In this document: positions 23,628-32,067 of the stretch, piece by piece
Position numbering within the stretch: the stretch's first letter is position 1
Layout: every line of letters starts with the position of its first letter
Source: Rhodobacteraceae bacterium LMO-JJ12
Lineage (GTDB): Bacteria; Pseudomonadota; Alphaproteobacteria; Rhodobacterales; Rhodobacteraceae
NCBI GenBank assembly: GCA_021555075.1
Contig: JAKGBX010000002.1
Location: forward strand, 305,001 to 369,000
Length of the DNA stretch: 64,000 nucleotides
Reading direction: 5' to 3'
The notes under the pieces: generated by a model
What the model was told of the DNA's origin: nothing
Database searches by the model: none
The model's input: only the letters and a program-made list of their open reading frames with translations
Translations under genes and position numbers: made by a program

Positions 23628-25088
23628 TCAGTGTCCTGCGCCACCGGCGGCAAGTGTTGCACCCGTCCCACCGGCGCCGCTGCTACCCGCGCCGCCGCCA
23701 TAGATCGCGGCAGTCAGATCAGCCTGAGCCATGAAGAATTCACGTTTTGCGTTAGCAGATTCGAGCGATGCGCCGAGCCTTTCGCGCACGTCTGTCAGTA
23801 GCTCGAAGGTGTTGGTGATCATGCCGTTGTAAGACAGCAAACCTTCTTCCTCGACGGTCTTGCGCAACGGCACCAGAACGTCTCGGTAGTGTCGCGCGAT
23901 CTTGTAGGACGCGTAATAGGCGGTTTCAGCACCACGCGCCTCAGACCTGACATTGACGGCCTTTTCGGCAAGGACATTCGCCGCCTGGAGATAGGCCAGT
24001 TCCGCCTTGCGCATTCGCGCTTTGCCGGTGTCGTAGATCGGAATGGCGAACTCCAACTCAAGTTGCGGGGTGGTTTTTGTTTCGATATCTCCCGCATCCG
24101 CCTCGCGCTCCGCCTCAAAGCCCGCGATGAGCTCAAGGTCTGTCACCAGTCGGGTCTGGTCGGTCAATCCAAACGCCGCCGCTTGCGCCTCAAGGCCCAT
24201 CTTCGCAACCCGCAGATCAAGACGGTTGCGAAGCGCCTTGCCCTCAACGTTGGTGATCCGACCGATAGAACGCGGCAATGTGGGCAGGGCATCGGGCACG
24301 TAGTAATCCACGTCGGCCCCCCATAGGCCCATCCGCCGTGTCAGGTCTTCCTTGGCACGGGTCGCGTTCAGGCGTGCCCGCGCCAGTTGTCCTGCCAATT
24401 CGGCGTTGAAGGCCTGTTCACGGGCCTGTCCGGCCTTGTTCAGCGCACCTGTTTCACCCAGCTTGCGCGCCAGTTCGGATCCGGCATCGGATGTGGCCTT
24501 GGCCCTCTTGAGATAGCTAACTGTCTCGAAGGCAGCGACCGCATTGATCCAGGCCTGTCGTGTCTGATTGGCCAGGGTGAGCGTGTCGTTCACCGCCACC
24601 AGCTGTGCCGTGCGGAAATTTACGTCCGCCAGCGCGACCCGCTGCTTGCGCGTCTTGGCGTCCAGAATATTGGTCGTGATCATGCCTTCGATCGCACGGT
24701 ATGCGCCCAGTTCGGCGGCCCCAATGCCCAACACACCGATGGAGACGACCGGATTTTCAGGCGTCGCCTGTTGCCATGCTTCGGCGGCTGACAGTCCGAC
24801 ATTTGCGTAAGCGGCCTGCAATCCCTTGTTGTTGAGCAGGGCGACCTGAACAGCGGTATCGGCCGAAATCGTCTTGCGATGCACCATGGCGCGCACTTCG
24901 CGGCTCAAGGCTTCGCTTTCCGCCTGAGTTTGGGCAAATGCTGTTCGCTTTTCGAGCGCCACCGCGGTTTGACTCGCCACATTGGCAAACCCTGCCTTGG
25001 GCTCGGTATAGGCACCGGGGATCGCGGTGGCGCAGGCGCCGAGGACCAAGGGGAAACCAAGGGCAAGCGGGAGGCTTCTAATGCGCAT
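23628..25088 (-). CDS. TolC/CusC-family outer-membrane efflux lipoprotein
   Basis: The 486-aa product has a lipobox (LVLGAC, Cys at ~18) and the two long helical repeats of outer-membrane factors, each with coiled heptads (for example LTLANQTRQAWINAVAAFET and VNVRSEARGAETAYYASYKI). The C-terminus is unusually rich in Gly and Ala. It should form the outer-membrane channel of an efflux route. No RND pump or membrane fusion partner is encoded in the window, so its partners are elsewhere or it has another use; I note this as odd. The ATG overlaps the stop of the small lipoprotein gene by one base. Confidence 0.85.
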   Translation of the reverse strand: MRIRSLPLALGFPLVLGACATAIPGAYTEPKAGFANVASQTAVALEKRTAFAQTQAESEALSREVRAMVHRKTISADTAVQVALLNNKGLQAAYANVGLSAAEAWQQATPENPVVSIGVLGIGAAELGAYRAIEGMITTNILDAKTRKQRVALADVNFRTAQLVAVNDTLTLANQTRQAWINAVAAFETVSYLKRAKATSDAGSELARKLGETGALNKAGQAREQAFNAELAGQLARARLNATRAKEDLTRRMGLWGADVDYYVPDALPTLPRSIGRITNVEGKALRNRLDLRVAKMGLEAQAAAFGLTDQTRLVTDLELIAGFEAEREADAGDIETKTTPQLELEFAIPIYDTGKARMRKAELAYLQAANVLAEKAVNVRSEARGAETAYYASYKIARHYRDVLVPLRKTVEEEGLLSYNGMITNTFELLTDVRERLGASLESANAKREFFMAQADLTAAIYGGGAGSSGAGGTGATLAAGGAGH

Positions 25089-25309
25089 TAGTTGCCCTCC
25101 GACTGTTCTTGATTGACCGAGCGCCAGTCACGCGGACCGGTGGGGCCACGATAGGTGTATCCCGCCAAGGGGTTGCGGTAGCTGATCGGTGAGAAAATTG
25201 CTGTGTCGGCGACTGCTTGTTGCGCGGTCACGTTAGGCAGCGGCGCAGGTTCGTATGCACATGCGCCGAGTGCGAGGGCCGAAGCCCCCATAAATAGATA
25301 AAATTTCAT
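25088..25309 (-). CDS. Small lipoprotein, unknown, 73 aa
   Basis: Starting at 25309 the protein is MKFYLFMGASALALGACAYE, with a clear lipobox (ALGAC) and Cys at residue 17. The mature part is short and Pro-rich (LPNVTAQQAV..., SYRNPLAGYTYRGPTGP). Its stop overlaps the TolC-family ATG. It probably sits in the outer membrane and may assist the channel; the family is unknown to me. An upstream Met at 25342 keeps the frame but gives no better signal. Confidence 0.7.
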   Translation of the reverse strand: MKFYLFMGASALALGACAYEPAPLPNVTAQQAVADTAIFSPISYRNPLAGYTYRGPTGPRDWRSVNQEQSEGN

Positions 25310-25385
25310 GATGATAACCTGACTGATGGACTTCGAGTTCACGCACGGAAATGCGCAAAGCGAAAACCCTGCTAAGGGCCTTGGA

Positions 25386-25790
25386 TCAGATCAGATGTTG
25401 GGGAGGCCTCAGAAGACCAGACGGTTCAATCGAGTCTGTCTGGTCATGAAGCATCAGGTATTTGGCACGTGTGGCGTGTTCGGCGAAAGCGAAACCGGAC
25501 TCGCTGAGAACACCCGAAACGCAGATGCCGCTGCAACACTGGCCAGACGCGTGGTTCTCGTGATCCGCTTGGGAAGCAGAGCCGCTATCGTCATGCTTGG
25601 AACTTGAGGAGGCAGCACCATGCGCATGTTTAGCAACCGCGTGGTCGGCGCTGACTGATGCGACCTGCCGGTCGCTGTGCACGCCAGACTCAGCGTGGGT
25701 TGCGGAGGGTGGCAAGAACATCAATGCGCAAGCCACCACAAGGCAAGAGAGCGCCTTGAGATATGCAGAAATGGTATTCCTCATATTCAT
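25386..25790 (-). CDS. Secreted His-rich protein, unknown, 134 aa
   Basis: From ATG 25790 (MNMRNTISAYLKALSCLVVA) there is a long signal peptide ending near SATHAES. The mature part is His-rich (DHAVAKHAHGAASSSSKHDD, QADHENHASG) with a CCSGIC cysteine cluster, and ends in RPPQHLI. His and Cys groups suggest metal binding in the periplasm. Similar short secreted proteins occur in alphaproteobacterial metal clusters as far as I recall. It is probably the first gene of the leftward block with the lipoprotein, TolC and oxidase genes. No convincing ribosome binding site is seen, so the start could be the second Met. Confidence 0.6.
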   Translation of the reverse strand: MNMRNTISAYLKALSCLVVACALMFLPPSATHAESGVHSDRQVASVSADHAVAKHAHGAASSSSKHDDSGSASQADHENHASGQCCSGICVSGVLSESGFAFAEHATRAKYLMLHDQTDSIEPSGLLRPPQHLI

Positions 25791-26509
25791 GTTTAGGTAG
25801 TTGGGCGAAAGAGGAAGGCTTGTCAATCCGTGCAATGCTGGAAGATCTCCAACTTTTCCGTGAACTGTACTGATTGTCGCGCATCATGTATTGCAATTGC
25901 CGGTATCTGGCTGATGGAGGCGATCCGTCAACCGGTAAGCTTGTTGCCAAGTTCCTGAATCTGCGACCCACCATTATCAGCGCTGCCCTCTATGAGGTTG
26001 CCCTCCACGAAAATTGATTCTTTCACCCACGCATGCAGTTTCTATTCTTGCTTGCTGATGTGGACCACCAGGAAAACAGAAGCCGCGTCGGCTATTACAG
26101 TAAAACCGCAACTTTCGCGATAGGTCGAAGGAGTGTGATGCCGAGTGACGTGGTCGTTAGCAAGTCGGCAACGCATCTTCTGACCGCAGATGACGGGTGA
26201 AAACACTCGTCTCACAGCATGTTCCAGAAGATTGCTGCGCGGACTCAGGCCGAAAGGCCATCACCACCATTTCGGGCAGCGTGAAATCTCTCATCGATCA
26301 CCCTGCGGTTCAATCGCGATTATCCGACGTGTTTTATTGAGCGAAAGTGGGGCAAATTCCCCCTGGAGTGGAGGTCTTCCTCAAGACATTTGTGCTTGCA
26401 TGGCGCGATACTTGGATCGCCATGCGTTTGGCAATCTGGCACGGGCAAATTTATTACACCTTGAACGCCACTCAAGTGAGACACGCGTTTGCCCCAAACA
26501 AGTCGCTTC
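25791..26509. other. 700-base stretch without a recognisable gene
   Basis: Neither strand shows a frame with sequence I recognise; frames such as plus 26190-26609 have atypical composition and no ribosome binding site. The minus-strand promoter for the 134-aa gene should lie at its left end. A MerR-type site at the right end points leftward into this stretch. It may be a decayed gene or a long leader. Confidence 0.45.
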
Positions 26510-26510
26510 G

Positions 26511-26541
26511 AATGTGGAGGTTCCACAAGATGTAAGGTCAA
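26511..26541 (-). promoter_or_regulatory. MerR/CueR-type site, degenerate, leftward
   Basis: On the minus strand TTGACC (26541-26536) is followed by TTACA and TGGAA centred on 26528, then ACCTCC. It resembles the copA-2 operator at 48128 base for base in its flanks (TTGACCTT...CAT...GTGGAACCTC). One half of the dyad is imperfect and the -10 is weak. It overlaps the lgt stop and points toward the gene-free stretch and the His-rich protein gene. Confidence 0.45.
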
Positions 26542-27461
26542 GTGGCCGCAGTCAAGTCGGTCTCAGAATCACCTCTCAGCCTTCGAAAGGACCACCAGAT
26601 CAGCCCTAGCCCGGCCGCGATCATCGGCAGTGAAAGCGTCTGCCCCATCGTCAGCCCCCAGGTCCCGAAATGCAGCGCATGTCCAATGGGGTTCTCTTCG
26701 GTCACAAACTGCATGTCCGGCTGCCGGAAGAACTCGACGAAGCCTCGTGAAAGGCCGTAGCCCACCAGGAATGTTCCCGTGAGGACACCGGGCTTTTTCA
26801 ACCAACCGCGCCGCCAGGCAAGGATCAGCAGCAAGGCGCCCAGAACGAGACCTTCCAGCAGCGCTTCATAGAGCTGGGAGGGGTGCCGTGCGCACAGGTC
26901 CGTGATGCCGGGGCAAGTTTGCGCGGCCAGTCCTGGAAAAATAACAGCCCAAGGAACATCAGCCGGGCGGCCCCAGAGTTCGTTGTTTGTGAAGTTGGCA
27001 AGACGCCCGAGTAAGAGCCCTAGAGGTGTGGCCAAAGCGAGAAGGTCTGCGGTGCTGAGAAGCGGAGCGCGCTGGCGAATACAAAACACCAGACCGGCCA
27101 CCACCACGCCGACAAAGCCGCCGTGAAACGACATGCCCCCTTGCCAGACCATGGGAATTTCGAGCGGGTTTTGCAGGTAGTATTGTGGTTGATAGAACAG
27201 GACGAAACCCAGACGGCCGCCGATAATCACACCGAGGATGATCCATGTGAGCAGATTTTCGACCTGGCCGGGGTTGAGCGGAGGCCCAGCTTTAGACCAA
27301 AGCGCAGGTCTCCTGACCGCCATGACGCAAATCCGCCAGCCAATGAGAATACCTGCGATATAGGCGAGGGCATACCAGCGCAGCGCGAAGTGAAAAGTGC
27401 CGATATCGATCGCAAAGAGTTCCGTGCCGATATCTGGGAAGGGAATGGCGGCGGTTAGCAT
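26538..27461 (-). CDS. lgt: Prolipoprotein diacylglyceryl transferase
   Basis: The 307-aa enzyme (from ATG 27461, [18 protein letters not shown]) has seven or so membrane helices and the Lgt signature [12 protein letters not shown] with the following HGGFVG (catalytic His). It also has [14 protein letters not shown] and [13 protein letters not shown]. It moves a diacylglyceryl group from phosphatidylglycerol to the lipobox Cys of prolipoproteins at the inner membrane. AGGAAG precedes 27461; the longer frame from 27536 overlaps the upstream gene and lacks similarity. A normal chromosome already has lgt, so finding one at the end of a metal-island operon is unusual. It may be a paralogue kept for metal stress. 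Confidence 0.9.
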   Translation of the reverse strand: MLTAAIPFPDIGTELFAIDIGTFHFALRWYALAYIAGILIGWRICVMAVRRPALWSKAGPPLNPGQVENLLTWIILGVIIGGRLGFVLFYQPQYYLQNPLEIPMVWQGGMSFHGGFVGVVVAGLVFCIRQRAPLLSTADLLALATPLGLLLGRLANFTNNELWGRPADVPWAVIFPGLAAQTCPGITDLCARHPSQLYEALLEGLVLGALLLILAWRRGWLKKPGVLTGTFLVGYGLSRGFVEFFRQPDMQFVTEENPIGHALHFGTWGLTMGQTLSLPMIAAGLGLIWWSFRRLRGDSETDLTAAT

Positions 27462-27472
27462 GGCTTGTCTTC

Positions 27473-28795
27473 CTACATGTGCGAGTGTGATTGGGAATGG
27501 CCTTCGTCGCTTGGGCGATGACGCAGAAACAGCCATTCAAAAGCGAAGACAGCTGCCATCAGACCGAACGAGACAAGCACGATGAGCGGGTCGCTTTGCC
27601 ATTTCAGCCCTGCGAAGACCGAAAGCACAACGACGTCCAATATGATCGCGACGAGCATCACCCATCCGGATGCTTTGATTTCCTGCCTCAGGTGGCGGAA
27701 CACACCCCAGTGGATAATGATATCCATCACCAGATAGAAGAACGCGCCGAGCGAGGCGATCCGGCCGAGATCGAAAAACACCGTCAGAAAGCCGGCGATC
27801 ACCACAGTATAGACCAGCGTATGATCGCGGACCACTCCTGGCATGCCGAAGTGGCTGTGGGGGATCAGTTTCATGTCGGTTAGCATGGCGAGCATACGGG
27901 AAACTGCGAAGATGCTCGCGATCAAGCCCGAGGAGGTTGCGACGATGGCCAGAAGGACGGTTAGATAGAAGCCGGTCTGGCCGAGGGTCGGACCTGCTGC
28001 TTCTGCCAAGGCATAGTTCTTGGCGGCAATGATCTGTTCCAAAGTCAGACTGGAACCTACGGCAAATGCGACCAGTAGATAGACAATGACGCAGAGGCCT
28101 ATGGATACGATGATCGCCCGTCCGACATTGCGATGCGGATCGGTAACTTCGGCACCGCTGTTGGTGATTGTGGTGAACCCTTTGAACGCGAGGATCGACA
28201 GCGCCACGGACGCTACAAAGCCTGCGACTTGCGTCGATTGTCGATCAGAAGCAGCCTCGAAAGAAATGCCGCCCGCCCAGAGCGCGGCCGCCCCGAACAG
28301 CGCGATGCCGCCGACCTTGATGACGGCCATGACGATCGAGAACAGCCCGACGGACCGGTTGCCTGCGGCATTGATAAGATAGGTAAAGACGATGAGGCCT
28401 AAGCCGAGGGCTGGAACCAGCCAGCCGGACCGCTCGATTCCCAGGCCACGCAGAAGATAAGTGGCGAAGGTTCTCGCAACGAGGCTTTCGTTAATCACCA
28501 TCGACAGCGCCATGAGAAGCGCGGCCCCAGCGGCGATGGTTGTCGGTCCATAGGCCTTTTGCAGGATCATCGCGATCCCGCCGGCCGATGGATAGGCATT
28601 CGACATTTTGATGTAGGTATAGGCGCTGAACGCGGTGACGATTGCACCGACAATGAAAGATAGTGGAAAGAGTGGACCGGCGAGCTGCGCGATCTGACCC
28701 GTCAGAGCAAATATTCCGGCACCGATCATCACGCCGGTGCCCATTGCGATCGCTCCGGATAATGTAATGCTGTTCGCCTTATATTCCGAAACCAT
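27473..28795 (-). CDS. APC-superfamily amino acid/polyamine permease
   Basis: The 440-aa protein has about twelve membrane helices and the APC opening [20 protein letters not shown]. The usual TM6 region [20 protein letters not shown] is present, with the conserved Glu. The end is His-rich (GHSQSHSHM), which may bind metal. Substrate cannot be told; the family moves amino acids or amines across the inner membrane. It lies between the ATC-hydrolase-like gene and lgt with gaps of 0 to 11 bases, so they form one operon. Its place in a metal island suggests uptake of a protective amino acid (for example Cys or His), but this is speculation. Confidence 0.8.
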   Translation of the reverse strand: MVSEYKANSITLSGAIAMGTGVMIGAGIFALTGQIAQLAGPLFPLSFIVGAIVTAFSAYTYIKMSNAYPSAGGIAMILQKAYGPTTIAAGAALLMALSMVINESLVARTFATYLLRGLGIERSGWLVPALGLGLIVFTYLINAAGNRSVGLFSIVMAVIKVGGIALFGAAALWAGGISFEAASDRQSTQVAGFVASVALSILAFKGFTTITNSGAEVTDPHRNVGRAIIVSIGLCVIVYLLVAFAVGSSLTLEQIIAAKNYALAEAAGPTLGQTGFYLTVLLAIVATSSGLIASIFAVSRMLAMLTDMKLIPHSHFGMPGVVRDHTLVYTVVIAGFLTVFFDLGRIASLGAFFYLVMDIIIHWGVFRHLRQEIKASGWVMLVAIILDVVVLSVFAGLKWQSDPLIVLVSFGLMAAVFAFEWLFLRHRPSDEGHSQSHSHM

Positions 28796-29596
28796 CTAAG
28801 GTGCCCTTTCTCTGGATTGCGGCATGTCGTTCGATTGCAGCATTTGTCCTGATCCGCGCGCTTTCCAGCACATGTCGCAAACCGGGTCCCCGGCCGACAG
28901 CGTATGAGGCCTCTGGTAATGCCCTCGCCTACCATCGGCGGCGATAAGGTCTGCGCCGGGCCAGTCGTAAAGACACCAGCTTTGCCGGAATGCCTCCAGC
29001 ATTTCAGGATCCTCGCGACGCTCGGCGACAGCGCGCGCGAAGGTCTGCGGCGGACAATGCGTGAAATGCGTGTGCAGGTCTTCGCCATCCCGAAAGACAC
29101 GCGTTTCGTAGCCCGGTGCGCCGACCGGACGGAACGGAAAGATCAGCAATTCCTGAATTGTCCAACGAAGCCTGCGCCCCGGATTGCGGCTGACAATCCG
29201 TGATGGGAGGGATGACAGCCCGAGCATGCGGCGATAAAGATCCCAACCGACATCGGCCACGACCGAATGTGCAGAGGCCGTCTCGACTCCGTGGGACCGC
29301 AGCGCTGCGTCGGCAGCGACCGTATGGATCGCCAGTTCAACCATCAGCCGACTCCCGGCATTCGGAAGCTGCGGCAAATCGGCAATCGCTCTCATCTCCG
29401 CGCTTTCGCGCTCCAGCGTGTCGAGGAAGCGGTCAGTGTCGTCGGGCAACCAGCGCAGCGCATCGCCGCTGGTCAGCCGCAGTGTCCGGTTGGCCAGATG
29501 CCGATGGCACGTGCGCCTGACGCCTTTCCACAGAAGCCAGCTGATTATTCTCCAACCAAGGGGAGTGCGTTCATCCGCTATAGATTGTTCAGTCAT
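28796..29596 (-). CDS. ATC hydrolase-like protein, 266 aa
   Basis: The C-terminal part (HTLSAGDPVCDMCWKA) resembles the ending of L-2-amino-thiazoline-4-carboxylate hydrolase-like proteins, whose conserved motif is a Gly-Asp-x-x-Cys-Asp. The central WTIQELLIFPF and FTHCPPQTFARAVAERREDP also fit that family. These proteins are soluble and mostly of unknown substrate; the founder opens a thiazoline ring to make cysteine. It overlaps the TVP38 gene by 8 bases and abuts the permease. If it made or sensed a thiol it would suit a copper island, but I infer this only from family and context. Confidence 0.55.
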   Translation of the reverse strand: MTEQSIADERTPLGWRIISWLLWKGVRRTCHRHLANRTLRLTSGDALRWLPDDTDRFLDTLERESAEMRAIADLPQLPNAGSRLMVELAIHTVAADAALRSHGVETASAHSVVADVGWDLYRRMLGLSSLPSRIVSRNPGRRLRWTIQELLIFPFRPVGAPGYETRVFRDGEDLHTHFTHCPPQTFARAVAERREDPEMLEAFRQSWCLYDWPGADLIAADGRRGHYQRPHTLSAGDPVCDMCWKARGSGQMLQSNDMPQSRERAP

Positions 29597-30275
29597 GAGA
29601 TACCCGCTTTCTGCGCCGGTCCCTTACCGCTACGATGACAAGAGGTGTTAGCGTCAACGCACCCAACCCGATGGCGGCCCAAGCGGCACGCCCTAGTTCT
29701 CCACTGACGGCTTCATTGCCGAAATGCGCCAGAACGAAACTGGCTGGAATGATCCCGGCAAGGGTAGCCACCGCAAAGCGCCACAGGTGTAGACAGCTGA
29801 ATCCGGCAGCGTAGCTGACGATGTCGAAAGAGATAAAAGGCATCAATCGGCTGGCAAAAACCGTGAATGTCAGCAGGTTTTGTGAACCGAGCCAGCCCGT
29901 ATCCACCTTCTCACCCAACCATCGGGTGAGCACGTCGCGCCCCAGAAACCGAGCCAGCCCAAAGGCGACCAAGGCGCCGATTTCAGCGCCGATGACAATG
30001 TAGATGGTGCCCAGTATATGCCCGTATGCGGCACCGGCTGCCAGAGCGATCGGTGCGCTTGGAATCGGCGTGGCCACGATCGCAATGGACATAAGCGCAA
30101 CGATAAGGATCGGTCCCCAAACACCAGCGGCGTTCACCCAATCGGATATGCGCTCGCCGTTCAGGTTTCTGATAAGATCGGACAAGGGGCCGACGAACAG
30201 CGCCACAGCAGCAAGGACGAGGACAGCTGCGACGGCAGCCTTTGCGATCATTCCAATCGAGAATCCAGACGTCAC
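29589..30275 (-). CDS. TVP38/TMEM64 (DedA-like) membrane protein
   Basis: About six hydrophobic segments and the family core: GPILIVALMSIAIVATPIP, AAGAAYGHILGTIYIVIGAE and FASRLMPFISFDIVSYAAG. GTG at 30275 with GAGGAG just before it is the best start and overlaps the upstream stop (GTGA). TVP38/DedA proteins are inner-membrane proteins linked to phospholipid flipping and membrane stress. Here it may help the envelope under metal stress. Part of the leftward operon from 30736 to 26538. Confidence 0.8.
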   Translation of the reverse strand: MTSGFSIGMIAKAAVAAVLVLAAVALFVGPLSDLIRNLNGERISDWVNAAGVWGPILIVALMSIAIVATPIPSAPIALAAGAAYGHILGTIYIVIGAEIGALVAFGLARFLGRDVLTRWLGEKVDTGWLGSQNLLTFTVFASRLMPFISFDIVSYAAGFSCLHLWRFAVATLAGIIPASFVLAHFGNEAVSGELGRAAWAAIGLGALTLTPLVIVAVRDRRRKRVSHD

Positions 30276-30736
30276 TGAACTCTCCTCACGGGAGATAAAG
30301 AACAAGGAGAGATGCAACTGCGAGCAGACGAAAAACGACGCAGAACGACCCAGAACAGGATATACCCTTTCGGAACTGGCGCGCCGAATACCCCTTTGTG
30401 GTGCAGAAAACTGTGGTGCAGAAAACCCCGAACGGCATATGCCGCAAGCCCCAGCGGCAAGGCAAGCGGGTTCCGGAGCAACCCAGCAAGCGCCACGGCC
30501 CCGTAGAATATGGTGACCCCAAGTTCCGGCCAGAAGGTCGTCATTGACCTGGCCGAAGCGCCAAAGCTGATATTGGCACCCGCGATCAATGCGAGCGCCA
30601 GTGCGCCACCCACAACAAAGAGTTCTTCAGCCTCCAACAAGTGGTTCGGCACAATGGCACTGAACCGACCCACTCCAATGGAATTTTTACCAAGGTTCTG
30701 GACGGGTGCTAGGGACTGAGTTCCATCGTCTGACAT
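30272..30736 (-). CDS. Small membrane protein, unknown, 154 aa
   Basis: First gene of the leftward operon, 48 bases after a CueR-type site. It has three clear membrane segments (LFVVGGALALALIAGANISF, GVTIFYGAVALAGLLRNPLA, YILFWVVL). The end (SSARSCISPCSLSPVRRVQ) looks less natural than the other reading frame (LLAVASLLVLYLP), so a frameshift near 30320 is possible. However, the stop overlaps the next start as GTGA, which supports the frame given. An in-frame 15-bp tandem repeat duplicates five residues around HHSFLHH. The function is unknown. Confidence 0.6.
   Translation of the reverse strand: MSDDGTQSLAPVQNLGKNSIGVGRFSAIVPNHLLEAEELFVVGGALALALIAGANISFGASARSMTTFWPELGVTIFYGAVALAGLLRNPLALPLGLAAYAVRGFLHHSFLHHKGVFGAPVPKGYILFWVVLRRFSSARSCISPCSLSPVRRVQ
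30397..30426. repeat. 15-bp in-frame tandem duplication
   Basis: TGTGGTGCAGAAAAC is present twice back to back (30397-30411, 30412-30426) inside the 154-aa membrane protein gene and keeps its frame. It resembles the 19-bp duplication at 20396 in kind. Confidence 0.85.
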
Positions 30737-30783
30737 GTTGCGAGACTTCCCTCGTCCAGCCGGTTTCGCGTTCGATTCCCGCC

Positions 30784-30815
30784 AAGCCTAATGATTCCAT
30801 TCGCTGGAAGGTCAA
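30784..30815 (-). promoter_or_regulatory. MerR/CueR-type promoter-operator of the lgt operon
   Basis: Minus strand: TTGACC (30815-30810), then the perfect dyad TTCCA-N5-TGGAA (30809-30805 with 30799-30795, centre 30802), then TAGGCT at 30790-30785 as -10 with 19-bp spacing. It sits between the DUF302 gene end (30839) and the 154-aa gene start (30736), so it should drive the five-gene operon ending in lgt. Confidence 0.7.
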
Positions 30816-30838
30816 GGTATTGTCGAAAAGCACCTCTC

Positions 30839-31225
30839 TCATGCAGCATCAACAGCCGTGCGCATCATGTCGCGCACTTCGCCCGCAACCTTGTGCAATT
30901 CGTCATTGTCGATGGCCTGCATCGAGGCCACCGGGTCGATAGCGCTTATCTCTGTGTCGCCGTCCACTTTGCGCAGGATAACATTACAGGGCAACATCGC
31001 GCCCACGCGGGGCTCGATCCCTATGGCCTTGTGGGCCATTTGCGGGTTGCAGGCGCCAAGGATACGGTAAGGCTCCATATCGGCGTCGATCTTCGTTTTC
31101 ATCGTCGCCTTAACATCGATCTCAGTCAGTACGCCGAAGCCGTTTTCAGCCAGAGCATCACGGATGCGCATTTCCGCGTCGTCAATTTCAACATTTTTCA
31201 GGATGCGGTCATAAGTATAAGACAT
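30839..31225 (-). CDS. DUF302 family protein, 128 aa
   Basis: The 128-aa protein has the DUF302 pattern: VLTEIDVKATMKTKID, then YRILGACNPQMAHKAI and GAMLPCNVILRKVDG, with a conserved Cys in each of the last two. There is no signal peptide, so it is probably cytoplasmic. DUF302 proteins are common in sulfur- and metal-related clusters; activity is not known. The gene lies downstream of a 35-codon membrane peptide gene on the same strand, and its promoter is probably shared with it. Confidence 0.85.
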   Translation of the reverse strand: MSYTYDRILKNVEIDDAEMRIRDALAENGFGVLTEIDVKATMKTKIDADMEPYRILGACNPQMAHKAIGIEPRVGAMLPCNVILRKVDGDTEISAIDPVASMQAIDNDELHKVAGEVRDMMRTAVDAA

Positions 31226-31241
31226 TTCACTTTCCTTTCGA

Positions 31242-31349
31242 TCAATTGAGTGGGGATTTGACCAGCGCCAGGATCGCCAACATGACCAATATGGAGATGA
31301 GCAGCATCCAGATGCTGCTCATTTCGAATATCATATTGACAGGTGCCAT
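31242..31349 (-). CDS. Single-span membrane peptide, 35 aa
   Basis: ATG at 31349-31347 encodes MAPVNMIFEMSSIWMLLISI followed by LVMLAILALVKSPLN and a stop at 31242. It is one hydrophobic helix with short polar ends, the form of known bacterial small membrane proteins. It is 17 bases upstream of DUF302 on the same strand. Third positions and the clean helix argue for a real gene, but it is too short for certainty. Function unknown. Confidence 0.5.
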   Translation of the reverse strand: MAPVNMIFEMSSIWMLLISILVMLAILALVKSPLN

Positions 31350-31396
31350 TCATGTAGGACGGTTCTAGCGTCGGCATCTTGTCGGTGCCTAAATCC

Positions 31397-31987
31397 TCAA
31401 TTGTCGTTCATCTTGGCGCCATCACCCATACCCATGCCTTGACCGGGCTGACCCTGCATTTTTCCTTGACTGGCGCGCATCTTCTGCATGCGCTCCATTT
31501 TGTCGGCAGGCGCGGTCATTTCGTCGCTTGTGATTTTGCCGTCGCCATCCGCATCAAGTTGCTGGAACCGATCCACCATCATTTCGCGGATCATTGCGCT
31601 ATGCAGAGTTTCGAACTCGGAAATCGATAGTGTGCCGTCGCTATCGCTGTCATATTCGGTCAGCTTGGTTTGCATTTGCTCGCGCATCTCCTGAGGTGTC
31701 ACCTTGCCATCCCCATCGGCGTCGAACATCTGCATCATGACGCCGCCCATGTGGCCCATTCCGCCCATCATGCCACCGCCCATCTTGTTGCCATGCATGC
31801 GCTGCATCATGCCCGACATGCCATCCATTTTGCCCATCATGCCGGAGCCGCCGTCTTGCATCATCATGCCTGATCGGTCATTCGGCCCGGATTGACCTTT
31901 GTGCCCGTGATGGGAATCTGCGAATGCCGCCCCGCCGATGGCGGCTACAGTCAGAACGGTCGCTGCGAAAAGAGTTTTGCGGTTCAT
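31397..31987 (-). CDS. Secreted Met-rich EF-hand protein, 196 aa
   Basis: From ATG 31987 there is a signal peptide (NRKTLFAATVLTVAAIGGAA FADS, split here) and a Met/Gly-rich linker (residues ~41-87, 18 Met in 47). Three EF-hand loops follow (DADGDGKVTPQE, DSDSDGTLSISE, DADGDGKITSDE). The C-terminus is again Met-rich (MERMQKMRASQGKM). EF-hands bind Ca; Met clusters bind Cu(I) or Ag. Divergent from the response regulator gene, with two 22-bp repeats between them. A longer frame (up to 32581) in the same phase runs antisense through the regulator and is not real. Copper capture in the periplasm is my inference. Confidence 0.8.
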   Translation of the reverse strand: MNRKTLFAATVLTVAAIGGAAFADSHHGHKGQSGPNDRSGMMMQDGGSGMMGKMDGMSGMMQRMHGNKMGGGMMGGMGHMGGVMMQMFDADGDGKVTPQEMREQMQTKLTEYDSDSDGTLSISEFETLHSAMIREMMVDRFQQLDADGDGKITSDEMTAPADKMERMQKMRASQGKMQGQPGQGMGMGDGAKMNDN

Positions 31988-32067
31988 GATGATTACCTCG
32001 TGATCTGGTTGCGATGGATCACATATGGCAGCGCCAAGTCCCAATGTAATGCCGGGTGAGCAGCCGA

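Noticed and set aside
26190-26609. 139-codon plus-strand frame before lgt
   Set aside because: No ribosome binding site, odd composition, and it runs into the lgt gene antisense.
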